Positions 46,201 to 56,071 of a stretch of DNA of 64,000 nucleotides are shown here, one piece after another. The position numbers were made by a program, and so were the translations under genes. The notes under the pieces were generated by a model. It had not been told where the DNA came from and made no database searches. It saw only the letters and a program-made list of their open reading frames with translations. The first letter of the stretch is position 1. Every line of letters begins with the position of its first letter. The stretch lies in the NCBI RefSeq assembly GCF_001430825.1, contig NZ_CP010535.1, forward strand, positions 3,328,501 to 3,392,500, read 5' to 3'. Origin of the DNA: Sediminicola sp. YIK13 (GTDB lineage: Bacteria; Bacteroidota; Bacteroidia; Flavobacteriales; Flavobacteriaceae).

Positions 46201-48244
46201 AGGAGGGTACTTTATGACAGGGACAGAGCTTCCGTCTCAGTTAGATCCACATCCACAGGTAGTAAAAATTTTAGGTAGCGATATGTTAAATAACAATCGT
46301 CAAGAAAACCAATTGGCTGCAGGAAAGGGCTTTGCCTTTGGCTTAAATTTCGCTTACCGAAAGAATTATGAATTTGCCATTTTTTATGCTGCATTGGAAG
46401 CAGGTGCCGGTTTTGATGTCATGCATGCCTATTATCCAAATGCCAAATGTGTGGGTCGTCCCGGTCCAGTTGGTAATGACGGATGGTATTCCATGGGGCA
46501 GGTTTATGCCTATCTGTACGGGGAGTTTGGAGTAAAAGTGAACCTGGTATTTGTCAAAGGAAAATTTCAAATCGCAGAAGCTGGGGTGGCCGCTATGTTA
46601 CGTGGGCAGTTTCCAAACCCTGTGTATGTGCAGGGCTATGTAGGGATGTACTATAATATTTTGGGAGGACTGGTCAAGGGGCGTATGCGCCTTAAAGTGG
46701 AGATGGGGGAAGAGTGTGAGCTCGAGAATGTTAACAATGCCGTGGGGGTACCCATGATATCGGATATAACACCGAGGGATAAGAGTGATGACATATCTGT
46801 CTTTGCTGCCCCCCAAGCTATATTTAATTATGCTGCCAACAATGATTTTACGGTGGACCTGGAGGAGGGTAGAAGAACCTTTAAACTGCAGTTGCAAAAC
46901 TTTAAGGTCACTTCGGAAGGAAAGGAACTGAAGGGAAGCTTGGAATGGAGTGACACCAATGATGCGGTTACCTTCAAACCTTCGGAAACCCTGCCCTCGG
47001 AAAAAGAGGTGAAAGTTGTGGTGGAAGTCAGTTTTGATGAAAAAATAGGAGGCTCCTACCAGACCATGGTGGATAACGGCAAACCGGTCATTGAAAAACT
47101 AGAAGCTATTTTTAAAACAGATAAGGCCCCAGACTATATTCCTTTGGAAAATATTGCCTACATGTATCCTCTACTGGACCAAAAAAGCTTTTATCCGGAA
47201 GAATACGGGAAGGGGTATGTGAAGATGAAGACCGCCCAACATTATTTGTTTGATAGCGGCTATGAAATGCGTGCCGAATTTGTATCCAATTCAACCGGTC
47301 AGGGTGTTCGGACCAATTTGTCCTATGATAGGGGGAAAGCCACAGTTTTCTATGATATCCCTGATATGGTTATGAATGCGCCTTATGGTCTTAATTTAAT
47401 GGCATTCCCACCAGGAGCTGAAATACAAACAGAGATTGTTACCGTAGAAACCGATCTGCTGGTTGATGATGAAGGCGGGGACACCAATTGGTTTGATTTA
47501 GCCTCTAATACACAGGAAAAAGAAACGATAAACACTTCGGGAAGTGCGGTGGTTTCCAATAAAAAGGCGGCAAATATCACTATTTCCAGTGGAGCTCCTA
47601 AATCCATTTTGGAATATGCTTTTAAAACGAGTCAACATCCTACGTTTAAAGATAAAATTCGCGATTTGAATGTCATAGATAACCTGACGAATTTTATTTA
47701 TGCCGATGTTCATTCCCTCTCCATTAAAGTGTCAGATTATGAATATCTGGAAAAGATGGAAATAATGGGAGGCAGGTATACCGAGTCCAAGCCTTTGATT
47801 TATGCTCAGGCCATGTTAGACGATTCCTATTACAAAAATAAAATCTACCCCTTGTTGTACGAGAATTATCCGTTGGATGGGGATATCAGGGTAAATAGAG
47901 AGGAAGCATTGTTGGGAGTTCCCCCAATTCGCTCCTTTTATATTGGTCAGGAATATCTAAATAATTTGGATAATAATCCCAATTCTGCATGGGTGAAAAA
48001 CAGGATCCCATTTGTCTATAATCTGCCGTATCAGTATAAATCAGATATGATTTATCTAAGGAATAGGATAGTAAACAGATATACCAGCACTGGAGGGGAT
48101 CAAGCCAAATATGATGCCTACAAATATTTAATACAAAGCTCCTTTCCAGCCTTGCCTTTGGGAACTTTTAAGGCGCAATTAATTTATAGGACTCCTGGGG
48201 ATTTGTACCAAAAAGGGTATGAAATAAAGTATAAGAATGACTAA
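43289..48244 (+). CDS. Very large secreted all-beta protein of unknown function
   Basis: The 1651-residue protein has a signal peptide (to about residue 19, ending LLWAS). Most of residues 190-1150 is a series of beta-rich stretches with recurring patterns (FGAEGIKLSHDGALLGDMKL, FGAKDLILDGQGVSG, FTGEGAMMASE), suggesting an extended solenoid or barrel-like assembly. A later region (about 1190-1290) looks Ig-like. Residues 1400-1650 are mixed and Tyr-rich. I recognise no enzyme motif and no T9SS C-terminal signal. It overlaps the next gene by 8 bases, so the products are probably made together. Normal base composition resumes at this gene. Confidence 0.75.
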   Translation: MIKNYLYILLLLWTCLLWASPNNFSTNEEVPTYRSNDVWVATSTSIGLSIPGDSTKTKSVMQQQLVKLQQSALYNTSIFGIKNNLTAPKLIEETKTYRSFPNLDQKLKENNNFKVPFINRAPEFNQAYLKAHYASNPKVDTLVSQAKRAFEAVKKLGNFVDIITGKELLQLPVGLSKKDSTSGNTVQLAISQVKFTPQYAEFKAWAKLTIPEKAKDSTPERNLYFGAEGIKLSHDGALLGDMKLVLLGNQAIPMNGDNWLLTLKGGIDLKTGALGDQSYVEFDCSGLKSIGLEGDLRISRNVLLPITSGGNYVCGDSRDNQYLKDTENVVNNKCYVGASFSIQANGWNDILLDVTLPKFEVVGLKGWGFNVKRAVLDLSDSKNASGIKFPKEYSAIYSNADRKLWRGFYAKEVSVMLPKGIEKNNAPEGRVEFGAKDLILDGQGVSGTFFGENVLNVGEGAAGKWAFTVEDVSITLAMNSLTGGSMGGDISVPILKEPMEYKGYIDVNGYGLEVGRKSDYKAPVFLGEILLERNSKVGIDVKEGNVYPYTNLTGQLSVIGKIGLKDGEEPPSKEELEKDSKAFTFPGIKFEELKLETEPGKKPISTKSFGFTGEMKLMGFPASVSDLELITPADQLGLSFDLTLNLDGEGSHATTSMAILGQLDKGAAIQHWKFERVKVDGIKIDYEKSGVALKGELEIMEDHSWYGDGFRGDITATIKELDFKARGKAIFGKKEFRYWNVDIWTDNNSASSNSKLLINAFVGGVSYKMKKIRGNGDGFSPSSAVYRPNEAYGLGLRAGVKIGAPNPDTFNGKAYLEMEFNTHGGLNRIGFTGEGAMMASESSEGTEELGELSKMEEKINEFAEKNPKLVEQLAKHGNYLELSKEAIPVRDVASSGKIGVYIGIEKDFVNRTFDGDFELYMDTEGIRGGGDNNLAGWAKIHTGPNDWYLHIGSPQRRLSLIFALGTEELEVGGYFMTGTELPSQLDPHPQVVKILGSDMLNNNRQENQLAAGKGFAFGLNFAYRKNYEFAIFYAALEAGAGFDVMHAYYPNAKCVGRPGPVGNDGWYSMGQVYAYLYGEFGVKVNLVFVKGKFQIAEAGVAAMLRGQFPNPVYVQGYVGMYYNILGGLVKGRMRLKVEMGEECELENVNNAVGVPMISDITPRDKSDDISVFAAPQAIFNYAANNDFTVDLEEGRRTFKLQLQNFKVTSEGKELKGSLEWSDTNDAVTFKPSETLPSEKEVKVVVEVSFDEKIGGSYQTMVDNGKPVIEKLEAIFKTDKAPDYIPLENIAYMYPLLDQKSFYPEEYGKGYVKMKTAQHYLFDSGYEMRAEFVSNSTGQGVRTNLSYDRGKATVFYDIPDMVMNAPYGLNLMAFPPGAEIQTEIVTVETDLLVDDEGGDTNWFDLASNTQEKETINTSGSAVVSNKKAANITISSGAPKSILEYAFKTSQHPTFKDKIRDLNVIDNLTNFIYADVHSLSIKVSDYEYLEKMEIMGGRYTESKPLIYAQAMLDDSYYKNKIYPLLYENYPLDGDIRVNREEALLGVPPIRSFYIGQEYLNNLDNNPNSAWVKNRIPFVYNLPYQYKSDMIYLRNRIVNRYTSTGGDQAKYDAYKYLIQSSFPALPLGTFKAQLIYRTPGDLYQKGYEIKYKND

Positions 48245-50342
48245 AAGTAGTGGGAGATATTCCAACAATAAAAATAAGAAAGTGAAATACATAATTGTCA
48301 TATTGTTTTTAACGCTAAATGTCATAAGGGCCCAAGAAGCTCCAGCCGTTCAGGTAATTGCAAGATCCTTACCGGAAAGGGTATTATTAAGGTGGGCTGT
48401 GGATGAACCGAGTGCTTGGAAAAAGGCAAATGAATTTGGATTTTTAATAGAACGGCATACCATTTCCCGCAATGGAATTGCCGTAATACCAATTGAAAAG
48501 GAACTATTAGTTCCAGTTCCCTTAAAACCAGAACCCTTAGAAGCTTGGGAAGCATTGGCAACGCAGGAACAAAATGCCACCATCTTAGCTCAGGCTTTAT
48601 ATGGGGACAGTTTTGAAACCTCTGTTCCGGGAAGTGCCATGGGCAGTATCTATGCTGTAAACGATGAGTTGGAGCAGCGCTTTACCTTTGCCCTTTTGGC
48701 GGCTGAACAAAACTATGAGGCGGCCAAGTTGGCTGGATGGGCCTTTGAAGATGCATCAGTGAAGGCCGGTGAAAAGTATTTGTACTCTATATCAGTGGCC
48801 ATTCCTGAGGAGATGACTCTTACTATAGAAAAAGGTAGTGTTTATGCAGGTCCAGAATTATATGAAGAATTACCAAAACCAATTGGCTTAACATCAAGTT
48901 TTGGAGATGGTTTAGTAACGCTGGATTGGAATTTTGATCTCCTAAAAGGTATATATACCAGTTACTTTGTTGAGCGTTCCAAAAACGCTACTAGCTTCGA
49001 GCAGTTGAACGGGGTTCCTATTTTTAGTGCGCAGGAATCTAATAACACCAAAGAAATATCCTTATCCTACACGGATTCCATTCCCAATAAAATGAATTAT
49101 TACTATCGCATTAAGGGAAAAAATGCTTTTGGAGAAACAGGACCTAGTTCGGAAGTGGTTTCTGGCATGGCAGAACAAAAGTTGGAGTTTACCCCCAGAA
49201 TTTATAAAAAGGAAATTCCCACTGACGATGAAGTAGTCCTTTTTTGGGATTTTGATCCCAAGGGAAATGATCTTATTTCAGGTTTTGAGGTAAGGCAGTC
49301 CACCAGCAATAAAGGCCCTTTTGAAACAGTAAAAAGCGCTATAAAAGCTCTAGATAGGGAAACAAGGATATTGGGGCTAAAACGTGTCAATTATTTCACG
49401 GTGGTTGCCATGGGTAAAAACGGAGTGGAAAGGGAATCTTTCCCAACCCTTGTACAGCCGATAGATTCGACCCCACCAGCCCCACCAATAGGCTTAAAAG
49501 GGGTGATGGATACCACGGGAATCATTAAGTTGGAGTGGACTAAAAATCTTGAAGAAGATCTTAGAGGCTATCGGATTTTCAGATCAAACAACCAAGAGCT
49601 CGAATTTAGTGAGGTCACACAAACGGTGCTAAAAGGAGAAAGCTATACGGATACGCTTCAGGTGCAGAATTTGAATCGGGAAGTATACTATAAAATCACA
49701 GCCGAAGACCAGCGATATAATCGTTCAAAATTCTCTAAGGTATTGATGGTGGCAAAACCAGATATTACGCCACCATCTCCGCCAGTATTTAAGAATTATC
49801 TGGTGACGGAGGCAGGGATTCAGCTCAACTGGATTCCTAGTAGTAGTGAAGATGTTGTGGCCCATGCCCTCTACCGAAAAAGGGGAGATGATAAGGATGC
49901 CTTATGGGAGCAACTAATGGAAACCAAAAAAATAACCGATTCCACCTATCTAGATACGTCTGTAGAACAGCGGGGAGTTTATAATTATACCATGGTTGCA
50001 AAAGATGGGGGAAGCTTGGAGAGTACTCCCATAGAATCCTTATCGGTAGTCTGGCAAGGTAAAAGTTTGGATAGGGAGGATCTTAAATTTTCTGGGATGG
50101 TAGACCGAGAACTCAGATTCATCAACCTTTCGTGGAGAGTCAAGGACCATGAAGTCCTGGAGTATAGATTGTACCGGGGCGAAGGGGAAGATGGATTGAA
50201 ATTGTACAAAACCCTGGAAGGTACTACCAAAGGTTATAATGATGTGGATTTAGAAATTAATACCAATTATACCTATGGGCTGCAGTCGGTTTTGAGCAGG
50301 GGGCGGACATCAATGATCCAAAAGGTTAATTTAAAATATTAG
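48237..50342 (+). CDS. Secreted fibronectin type III repeat protein
   Basis: The product (701 aa) has a basic N-terminus and signal segment (about 16-33, ending IRAQ). A family-specific region (about 34-210, starting VQVIARSLPERVLLRWAVDE) precedes about five fibronectin III domains (about 212-305, 310-405, 408-505, 508-605, 610-700). The domain boundaries TPPAPPIGLKG and TPPSPPVFKNY are clear. No C-terminal sorting signal is visible. It overlaps the 1651-residue protein gene by 8 bases and ends 3 bases before the SprB-repeat gene. It probably acts as a structural or bridging component outside the inner membrane. Confidence 0.8.
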   Translation: MTKSSGRYSNNKNKKVKYIIVILFLTLNVIRAQEAPAVQVIARSLPERVLLRWAVDEPSAWKKANEFGFLIERHTISRNGIAVIPIEKELLVPVPLKPEPLEAWEALATQEQNATILAQALYGDSFETSVPGSAMGSIYAVNDELEQRFTFALLAAEQNYEAAKLAGWAFEDASVKAGEKYLYSISVAIPEEMTLTIEKGSVYAGPELYEELPKPIGLTSSFGDGLVTLDWNFDLLKGIYTSYFVERSKNATSFEQLNGVPIFSAQESNNTKEISLSYTDSIPNKMNYYYRIKGKNAFGETGPSSEVVSGMAEQKLEFTPRIYKKEIPTDDEVVLFWDFDPKGNDLISGFEVRQSTSNKGPFETVKSAIKALDRETRILGLKRVNYFTVVAMGKNGVERESFPTLVQPIDSTPPAPPIGLKGVMDTTGIIKLEWTKNLEEDLRGYRIFRSNNQELEFSEVTQTVLKGESYTDTLQVQNLNREVYYKITAEDQRYNRSKFSKVLMVAKPDITPPSPPVFKNYLVTEAGIQLNWIPSSSEDVVAHALYRKRGDDKDALWEQLMETKKITDSTYLDTSVEQRGVYNYTMVAKDGGSLESTPIESLSVVWQGKSLDREDLKFSGMVDRELRFINLSWRVKDHEVLEYRLYRGEGEDGLKLYKTLEGTTKGYNDVDLEINTNYTYGLQSVLSRGRTSMIQKVNLKY

Positions 50343-50345
50343 GGT

Positions 50346-53300
50346 ATGAGGAATCGTTTATTAATTATTATAGTCCTCTGTTTAAGTTTGTATAATGTCC
50401 AAGGGCAAATAACATATCATCTTTCAACGGAAAACACTTTAGATTTGACTGTTCGTCCATGCACGACCGTGCGAGGAGATGCGGCAATAGGTAGTGGTGC
50501 CGGATATCTGGAAATTTCTGATATTGTTGGACAGGTATTAAGTAGCGAAACTGGTATTTCTGAATTTAGCATAAGACCTTATGATTTTAAGGTTACCCCT
50601 GCCAGTTGTAGATATGTAGAAGGGCCGAATAGAGGAAAGACATTTTCTCTTAGTGGAGGTTATACGATAACAATTGACCCAACAATAGATTCATATTATG
50701 AAAGAGGAAATAATGGGGCTCTTTATTTTGAGGAAATAAATACTTCAGTTCTTTATGAGTTAAATTGTAATACAAACTCTATCAATGTATCAAATGCTAT
50801 AGTTGATACGGATGTTGTGAAATGGGAATATAGATTTGAAGGAAATACTAAAGTTCTAGAAAATTCTCAAGGCAAAGCAAGCCTTCCGATTGATTTTGAA
50901 AATTTTGATATTGATTTGAATGCGAACAATAGTAAACTAATAGATTTTAGATATAAATTAAATGGAAATGTTTATTCACCATGGAGAACATATACAATAG
51001 TTGTTTGCTCCCCAAAACTTATTGAACCCAACGGAATAACAGAAGAAAATGAAACCTGTTTTGGAGCCAATGACGGGTCTGTGACCCTAACCTTTGACAG
51101 GAATGTAGATGTCGGTAGGGGATTTGAAATGCGTTATTTTGTTTATCAAGGAGATCCTAGCACGTTTTCAGGCTCTGTTAATCATTCTGTTCCACCACAA
51201 GCTTATAAAGAAATTCGATTTATTGAAGGACAAGGAGGAAGACTCGAGGATAATAATAACGGAACATTTAGTGGTCAAGTTACTGGATTAGAGGGTAGCT
51301 TTGCAGATACCAATGGGGTTACTTATGATTCTGCCGATTATTATATTGTATATCAAGAGGTAAGATATGATAAACCAAATGTTGGAGACGTGGAGGTCAA
51401 AAGCGGAGAAATAACCCCACAATTTACAATTAGTAGGCCAACCCAAATTGATATTTCCATCCCACCAGAAAATATAAACCAACCTAATTGTTCAGGAGAA
51501 ACAGGTAGTGTAACCGTTATAGGCACTGGTGGGGGATTTGCGCCAAACACGGATGCTTCTTTGGAATATGGTATACAGGGAGTCCCTGATAGTTGGCAGA
51601 GCTCTCCAACTTTTTCTAATTTGTCTGGTGGGAAATATGTATTTCTAGCTAGAAGTCCAAATGGTTGTATAAGTGAACCTTCTATTGAGACAATTATTGA
51701 TTCAATAAGCCCTTTAACATTTAGTAATCCAAATTCAGGAAGAGCTTCTTCCATTACAAGCCTTGATGGCTTTATTACAATTGAGTATGATGGTGGATCT
51801 CCCAACTATTCTTTCAAACTTGAAAAGCAAATTACAGAGACCTCTAATTTTGAAGAAGTTTCCACCACAACTATTATCAACAATACTCAAAATAAAAGAG
51901 TGGAGTTTAGTGATTTAGAGATAGGCACCTATCGCATTACTATTACCGATTTCAAGGGTTGTGAAATCACCTCCGAAAACATAGTAGTGACCTCAGATCC
52001 TGTACCTGATCTCGCTTCGGAACAAACCGACCAGATCAGTTGTTTTGGAGGTTCCGATGGACATGTAAGTGCGGAGGTATCCAATTTTACCTCCAATTAC
52101 AGGTATCAATGGGTGATTAATGGAATTGCTTCTACTATCCAATCCGGATCATCTGGGACAATTGCATTGTCCTCCCTAAGTGAGACTGGGGACTATGTGC
52201 TAAGAGTGTCTGCTGGTAGGGTCTCAGATGCAGATTTTAATGATTCAGCCAACTATAGTACCGCTACCTTTTTGATAAATGAACCTGATCCCGTGGTTAT
52301 TGATGGCATATTGGCAAATGATGTTAATTGCAATGGTAGTAATGATGGTTCCATTGTTTTAGGTCTTTCTGGCGGCGTCAGTTATGAATATACTTTTGAA
52401 ATGGCCCCACTAGAGTCTGACTGGATACCTCTTAATGGCAATACCATCACGAATTTACCTCCTGGTTTTTATAGGGTAATCGTACGAAATGAAAACGGAT
52501 GCGAGTCAGCCCCTTCAGCCTCTATTTTTATCGATGAACCAGACCAACTTTTGGTTTCGGAAATTGCGGCCCAAAGAATAAACGTTACCATCAACGGTGG
52601 CAATGATGGGGAAATCGAGATTGAAGTATCCGGTGGAACAGGACCCTATAGTTTTGCTTGGTCGGGACCCAATGGTTTTACCACGGAACAACAGAATTTA
52701 GTCGGACTCACAGCAGGGGAGTATCAGGTGGTGGTGACGGATGCTAATAATTGTTCAGTAAATCTTGGCCCAATACCCATTACCGAACCCGGACCCTTGG
52801 GAATCATTTCCTTAACGGCTTCTAACGTACTCTGTAAAAGGGATGCTACAGGAGGGATTGAGGCTGAGGTATCAGGAACACCTCCCTTTACATTTATTTG
52901 GACCAAGGATGGTGATCCTAATTTTGCCGCCCCAAACCAAGCTGCTATTAGCGCACTTACCGAAGGGATTTATACCTTGGAATTATCCGATGCTTCCGGT
53001 GATCCTGCGGTAAGCAGTTCGGTCATGGTAACTGAACCTTTGGAAGCACTTTTGAGTGAGATCATCCCAACAGATGCATCTTGTTTTAATGGAGGTGATG
53101 GCCAAATTACCATTAATGCCACAGGAGGAACGGCACCCTATCAATATGCGATCGATGATCGGTTCGGATATCAAGCAGGGAAAACCTTTTCTAATCTAAC
53201 ACCAAGAACATATATAGTTACTGTTCAGGATAGTAATGGGTGTTTATTTAATGCAAATGTGGTTGTGGGAGAACCCAATGCCATTACCATCGATACAGTT

Positions 53301-55997
53301 AACACCAGTATAACAGATGTAACCACCTCCGGGGGGTCGGATGGGGCCATTGATTTGGCTGTTATTGGTGGCACTGGAGCCTATTCTTATGGATGGTCAG
53401 GCCCAAATGTGAATGGTAGTACATCACAAAATTTAACAGGCCTTGCCGCAGGAGCATATCAAGTAACGGTTACTGATAGTAATGGATGTAACTTCTTGGA
53501 AGAATTTAATGTAGGCGAGCCAGGGCCGCTTGCCATTACCAATATTCAGGTAACGAATGTACGTTGTAAAGGCGAATCTTCGGGTAGAATTACTTCAACG
53601 GTAACCGGTAATGGTAACATCACTTTTGAATGGAGGAATGTAATGGCCAATAGCATTGTCAGCACAATGGGAAAGGATTTAGTAGGTGTCCCAGCCGGAA
53701 TTTATACGCTTACCATTGCTGATGAAACAGCTAATCCGTCTGTAACAAGTAGACAAATTACGGTTCTAGAGCCCGAAGATCTATCAGTCGATATAATTCC
53801 TACTGAGGTATCCTGTTTTGGTGGCGGTGATGGAGTACTGCAAGTGAATGTCAGCGGAGGTACGCCACCTTTTACCTATGCCATAGATGGAATCAATTTT
53901 CAAAACAATAATCAGTTCAATAACCTATTGTCTGGTACCTATGAAGTAACAGTTCGAGACGGTAATAATTGTGAAGTATTTACAAGTGGTGGTATAACCC
54001 AACCACAAGAATTAGGAATTATTGTTGATCAGGAAAAAAACCTTACTTCCGCCAACACGGCTGATGGCGCAATTTCTATTACTGTGTTTGGAGGGGCCGC
54101 GCCCTACAGCTATCAATGGTCTTCCGATAGTGGCTTTACTTCAACAGATAAGGATATTAGTAATTTGGAAGGAGGGACCTATACCCTTGTAATAAGAGAT
54201 GTTAATAATATTGTTGATGGCGATGGCTGTTATTTTACTCGTGATTTTAGGATTGCCGAGCCGGGGGAATTGATAGCTAGCTTGACCCAAACCGTATTCC
54301 TAGATTGTTATGGGGATGATTTTGCAGAGTTAACCGCCAATGTGGAAGGAGGTGTTGCACCATATACCTATCAATGGTATGCCATTCAAAATGGTTCGAA
54401 CACCCTGTTATCTGAAGATTCAGGAATTATAGGGGATTTATCAGTAGGAGAATATTTTGTACGTGTTACAGATGCCAATTCGATATCCGTTGATACTGCT
54501 CCACTAGTTGTAGTTGCACCTAATTTGTTGGAGATTTATTTAGATGGTAAGGAAGATGTGCTTTGTTATGGTGAAGCGACGGGAAATATAACAATTTCAG
54601 TTGTTGGAGGAACTGGACCCTATCAATATTATTGGGACAACGGAGAAACCACAGAAGATTTGAGTGGACTGCTCGTCGGTGATTATGTTGTTGAGGTGGT
54701 AGATGCAAATGGATGTTTTACAGAAAGTAGTATTACCATAGAGGCGCCTTCGGATCCATTGCGCGTTGCAAGTGCCAATCTAGTGGATGTTACCGAATAT
54801 CAGGCAAACGATGGGAGTATTCTTCTGGAAATTTCAGGAGGCTCAGGATCATATGGCATCAGATGGAACAGGCTTTCGGATAATGCATTCGTTGGGGAAA
54901 CAAATCGTATAGAAAACCTTTCGGCGGATACATACGAAGTTTCGATTACCGATGGTAATGGCTGTACAATCAGTGAAAGTTATGTAGTCTCACAGCCTGA
55001 TATTGTAGAGGAAACGATGGTGTCACCTACCTGTGCAGGGACTTCGGACGGAAGTATATCCGTTTTGGTAAATAAAGGGAACGGAGTGTTTACCTATTCT
55101 TGGAATACTGGAGATTCTACTAGGGATATTAACGGACTTCCTGCAGGCACATATACGGTTACTATTGGCGGCTTTGGCGAGGGACCAATAACCCGGACAT
55201 ATGTCTTGGAAGATCCTCTTCCTCTATTGGTTGACCTGGGTGAGGATAGGGTGTTGTGTAACGGACAACAGGTGGAATTGGATGCCACAGTGGCTGATCC
55301 TACGGCAACTTATTTGTGGTCTTCGGATCAAGGATATACCAATACGGAGTCTAAAGTAATATTGACTGAAAAAGGGAACTATACTTTGGTAGTAAAAAGT
55401 GAAAACGGCTGTACTGCCCAAGGTGCTGTTTTTATTGATGTAAGTTCTGATGAGATCAGTGCTGAATTTGCTAGTTCTAGTCAAGTATTCGTTGGGGAAT
55501 CTTTGATTCTGGTAGATATCAGTTATCCTTTACCAGAAAGATTAGAGTGGATAGTTCCAGAAGAGGCAACAGTGGTTAAAAAGGATAATGATGAAGCCGA
55601 ACTTATTTTTAATAGTCCTGGTGAATACGAAATAGGAATTGTTACCCACCGCGGACCATGCAGTGCCCAACAGACTAAAAAGGTGCTAGTACTTGCTAAG
55701 GATGCAACGGTGAATGAAGAAGAAATTGAATATAATAAGAAAGTTATAGAAAATATCGTGGTGTTTCCTAACCCAACAAGTGGACAATTTAATACACAGA
55801 TCAATCTAACTGAACGGGGAAATGTGAGTATTAAGGTTTTCAGTTTTGCAAACAATGCCTTGATGGCCTCAGAAAAAGCAAGAGGGGAATCATCTTATAA
55901 CATTTCCATGGATATTTCTGGCAAACCTGCCGGGGTTTACGCGATTGTACTGGAAACACCTTATGGTACCTCCCTAAGGAAGATTATCTTGAAGTAG
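50346..55997 (+). CDS. SprB-repeat surface protein with T9SS type A sorting domain
   Basis: This 1883-residue protein has a signal peptide (to about residue 21, ending VQGQ) and an N-terminal region of about 520 residues. About thirteen SprB-type repeats follow (for example CFGGSDGHVSAEVS, CFNGGDGQITINATGG, CYGEATGNITISVVGG), many ending in GxYxVxVxDxNxC. After an Ig-like module comes a C-terminal T9SS type A signal (VVFPNPTSGQFN, ending RKIILK). SprB is the mobile gliding adhesin of flavobacteria; this protein shares its repeats but not its type B signal. The N-terminal part is more AT-rich than the repeats. It is the last gene of the operon. Confidence 0.9.
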   Translation: MRNRLLIIIVLCLSLYNVQGQITYHLSTENTLDLTVRPCTTVRGDAAIGSGAGYLEISDIVGQVLSSETGISEFSIRPYDFKVTPASCRYVEGPNRGKTFSLSGGYTITIDPTIDSYYERGNNGALYFEEINTSVLYELNCNTNSINVSNAIVDTDVVKWEYRFEGNTKVLENSQGKASLPIDFENFDIDLNANNSKLIDFRYKLNGNVYSPWRTYTIVVCSPKLIEPNGITEENETCFGANDGSVTLTFDRNVDVGRGFEMRYFVYQGDPSTFSGSVNHSVPPQAYKEIRFIEGQGGRLEDNNNGTFSGQVTGLEGSFADTNGVTYDSADYYIVYQEVRYDKPNVGDVEVKSGEITPQFTISRPTQIDISIPPENINQPNCSGETGSVTVIGTGGGFAPNTDASLEYGIQGVPDSWQSSPTFSNLSGGKYVFLARSPNGCISEPSIETIIDSISPLTFSNPNSGRASSITSLDGFITIEYDGGSPNYSFKLEKQITETSNFEEVSTTTIINNTQNKRVEFSDLEIGTYRITITDFKGCEITSENIVVTSDPVPDLASEQTDQISCFGGSDGHVSAEVSNFTSNYRYQWVINGIASTIQSGSSGTIALSSLSETGDYVLRVSAGRVSDADFNDSANYSTATFLINEPDPVVIDGILANDVNCNGSNDGSIVLGLSGGVSYEYTFEMAPLESDWIPLNGNTITNLPPGFYRVIVRNENGCESAPSASIFIDEPDQLLVSEIAAQRINVTINGGNDGEIEIEVSGGTGPYSFAWSGPNGFTTEQQNLVGLTAGEYQVVVTDANNCSVNLGPIPITEPGPLGIISLTASNVLCKRDATGGIEAEVSGTPPFTFIWTKDGDPNFAAPNQAAISALTEGIYTLELSDASGDPAVSSSVMVTEPLEALLSEIIPTDASCFNGGDGQITINATGGTAPYQYAIDDRFGYQAGKTFSNLTPRTYIVTVQDSNGCLFNANVVVGEPNAITIDTVNTSITDVTTSGGSDGAIDLAVIGGTGAYSYGWSGPNVNGSTSQNLTGLAAGAYQVTVTDSNGCNFLEEFNVGEPGPLAITNIQVTNVRCKGESSGRITSTVTGNGNITFEWRNVMANSIVSTMGKDLVGVPAGIYTLTIADETANPSVTSRQITVLEPEDLSVDIIPTEVSCFGGGDGVLQVNVSGGTPPFTYAIDGINFQNNNQFNNLLSGTYEVTVRDGNNCEVFTSGGITQPQELGIIVDQEKNLTSANTADGAISITVFGGAAPYSYQWSSDSGFTSTDKDISNLEGGTYTLVIRDVNNIVDGDGCYFTRDFRIAEPGELIASLTQTVFLDCYGDDFAELTANVEGGVAPYTYQWYAIQNGSNTLLSEDSGIIGDLSVGEYFVRVTDANSISVDTAPLVVVAPNLLEIYLDGKEDVLCYGEATGNITISVVGGTGPYQYYWDNGETTEDLSGLLVGDYVVEVVDANGCFTESSITIEAPSDPLRVASANLVDVTEYQANDGSILLEISGGSGSYGIRWNRLSDNAFVGETNRIENLSADTYEVSITDGNGCTISESYVVSQPDIVEETMVSPTCAGTSDGSISVLVNKGNGVFTYSWNTGDSTRDINGLPAGTYTVTIGGFGEGPITRTYVLEDPLPLLVDLGEDRVLCNGQQVELDATVADPTATYLWSSDQGYTNTESKVILTEKGNYTLVVKSENGCTAQGAVFIDVSSDEISAEFASSSQVFVGESLILVDISYPLPERLEWIVPEEATVVKKDNDEAELIFNSPGEYEIGIVTHRGPCSAQQTKKVLVLAKDATVNEEEIEYNKKVIENIVVFPNPTSGQFNTQINLTERGNVSIKVFSFANNALMASEKARGESSYNISMDISGKPAGVYAIVLETPYGTSLRKIILK

Positions 55998-56017
55998 GTA
56001 AAACAACAATAAATAAA

Positions 56018-56046
56018 AAACCCTGACCATTTTGGTCAGGGTTTTC
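56018..56046. terminator. Bidirectional terminator between the surface operon and the second lipoprotein gene
   Basis: AAAACCCTGACCA and TGGTCAGGGTTTT pair over 13 bases around a short T-rich loop. It serves the plus-strand operon and the minus-strand lipoprotein gene. It is nearly the same as the hairpin at 34953-34983. Confidence 0.85.
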
Positions 56047-56071
56047 CAATCTGAGTATAAGAATTCTTGAG

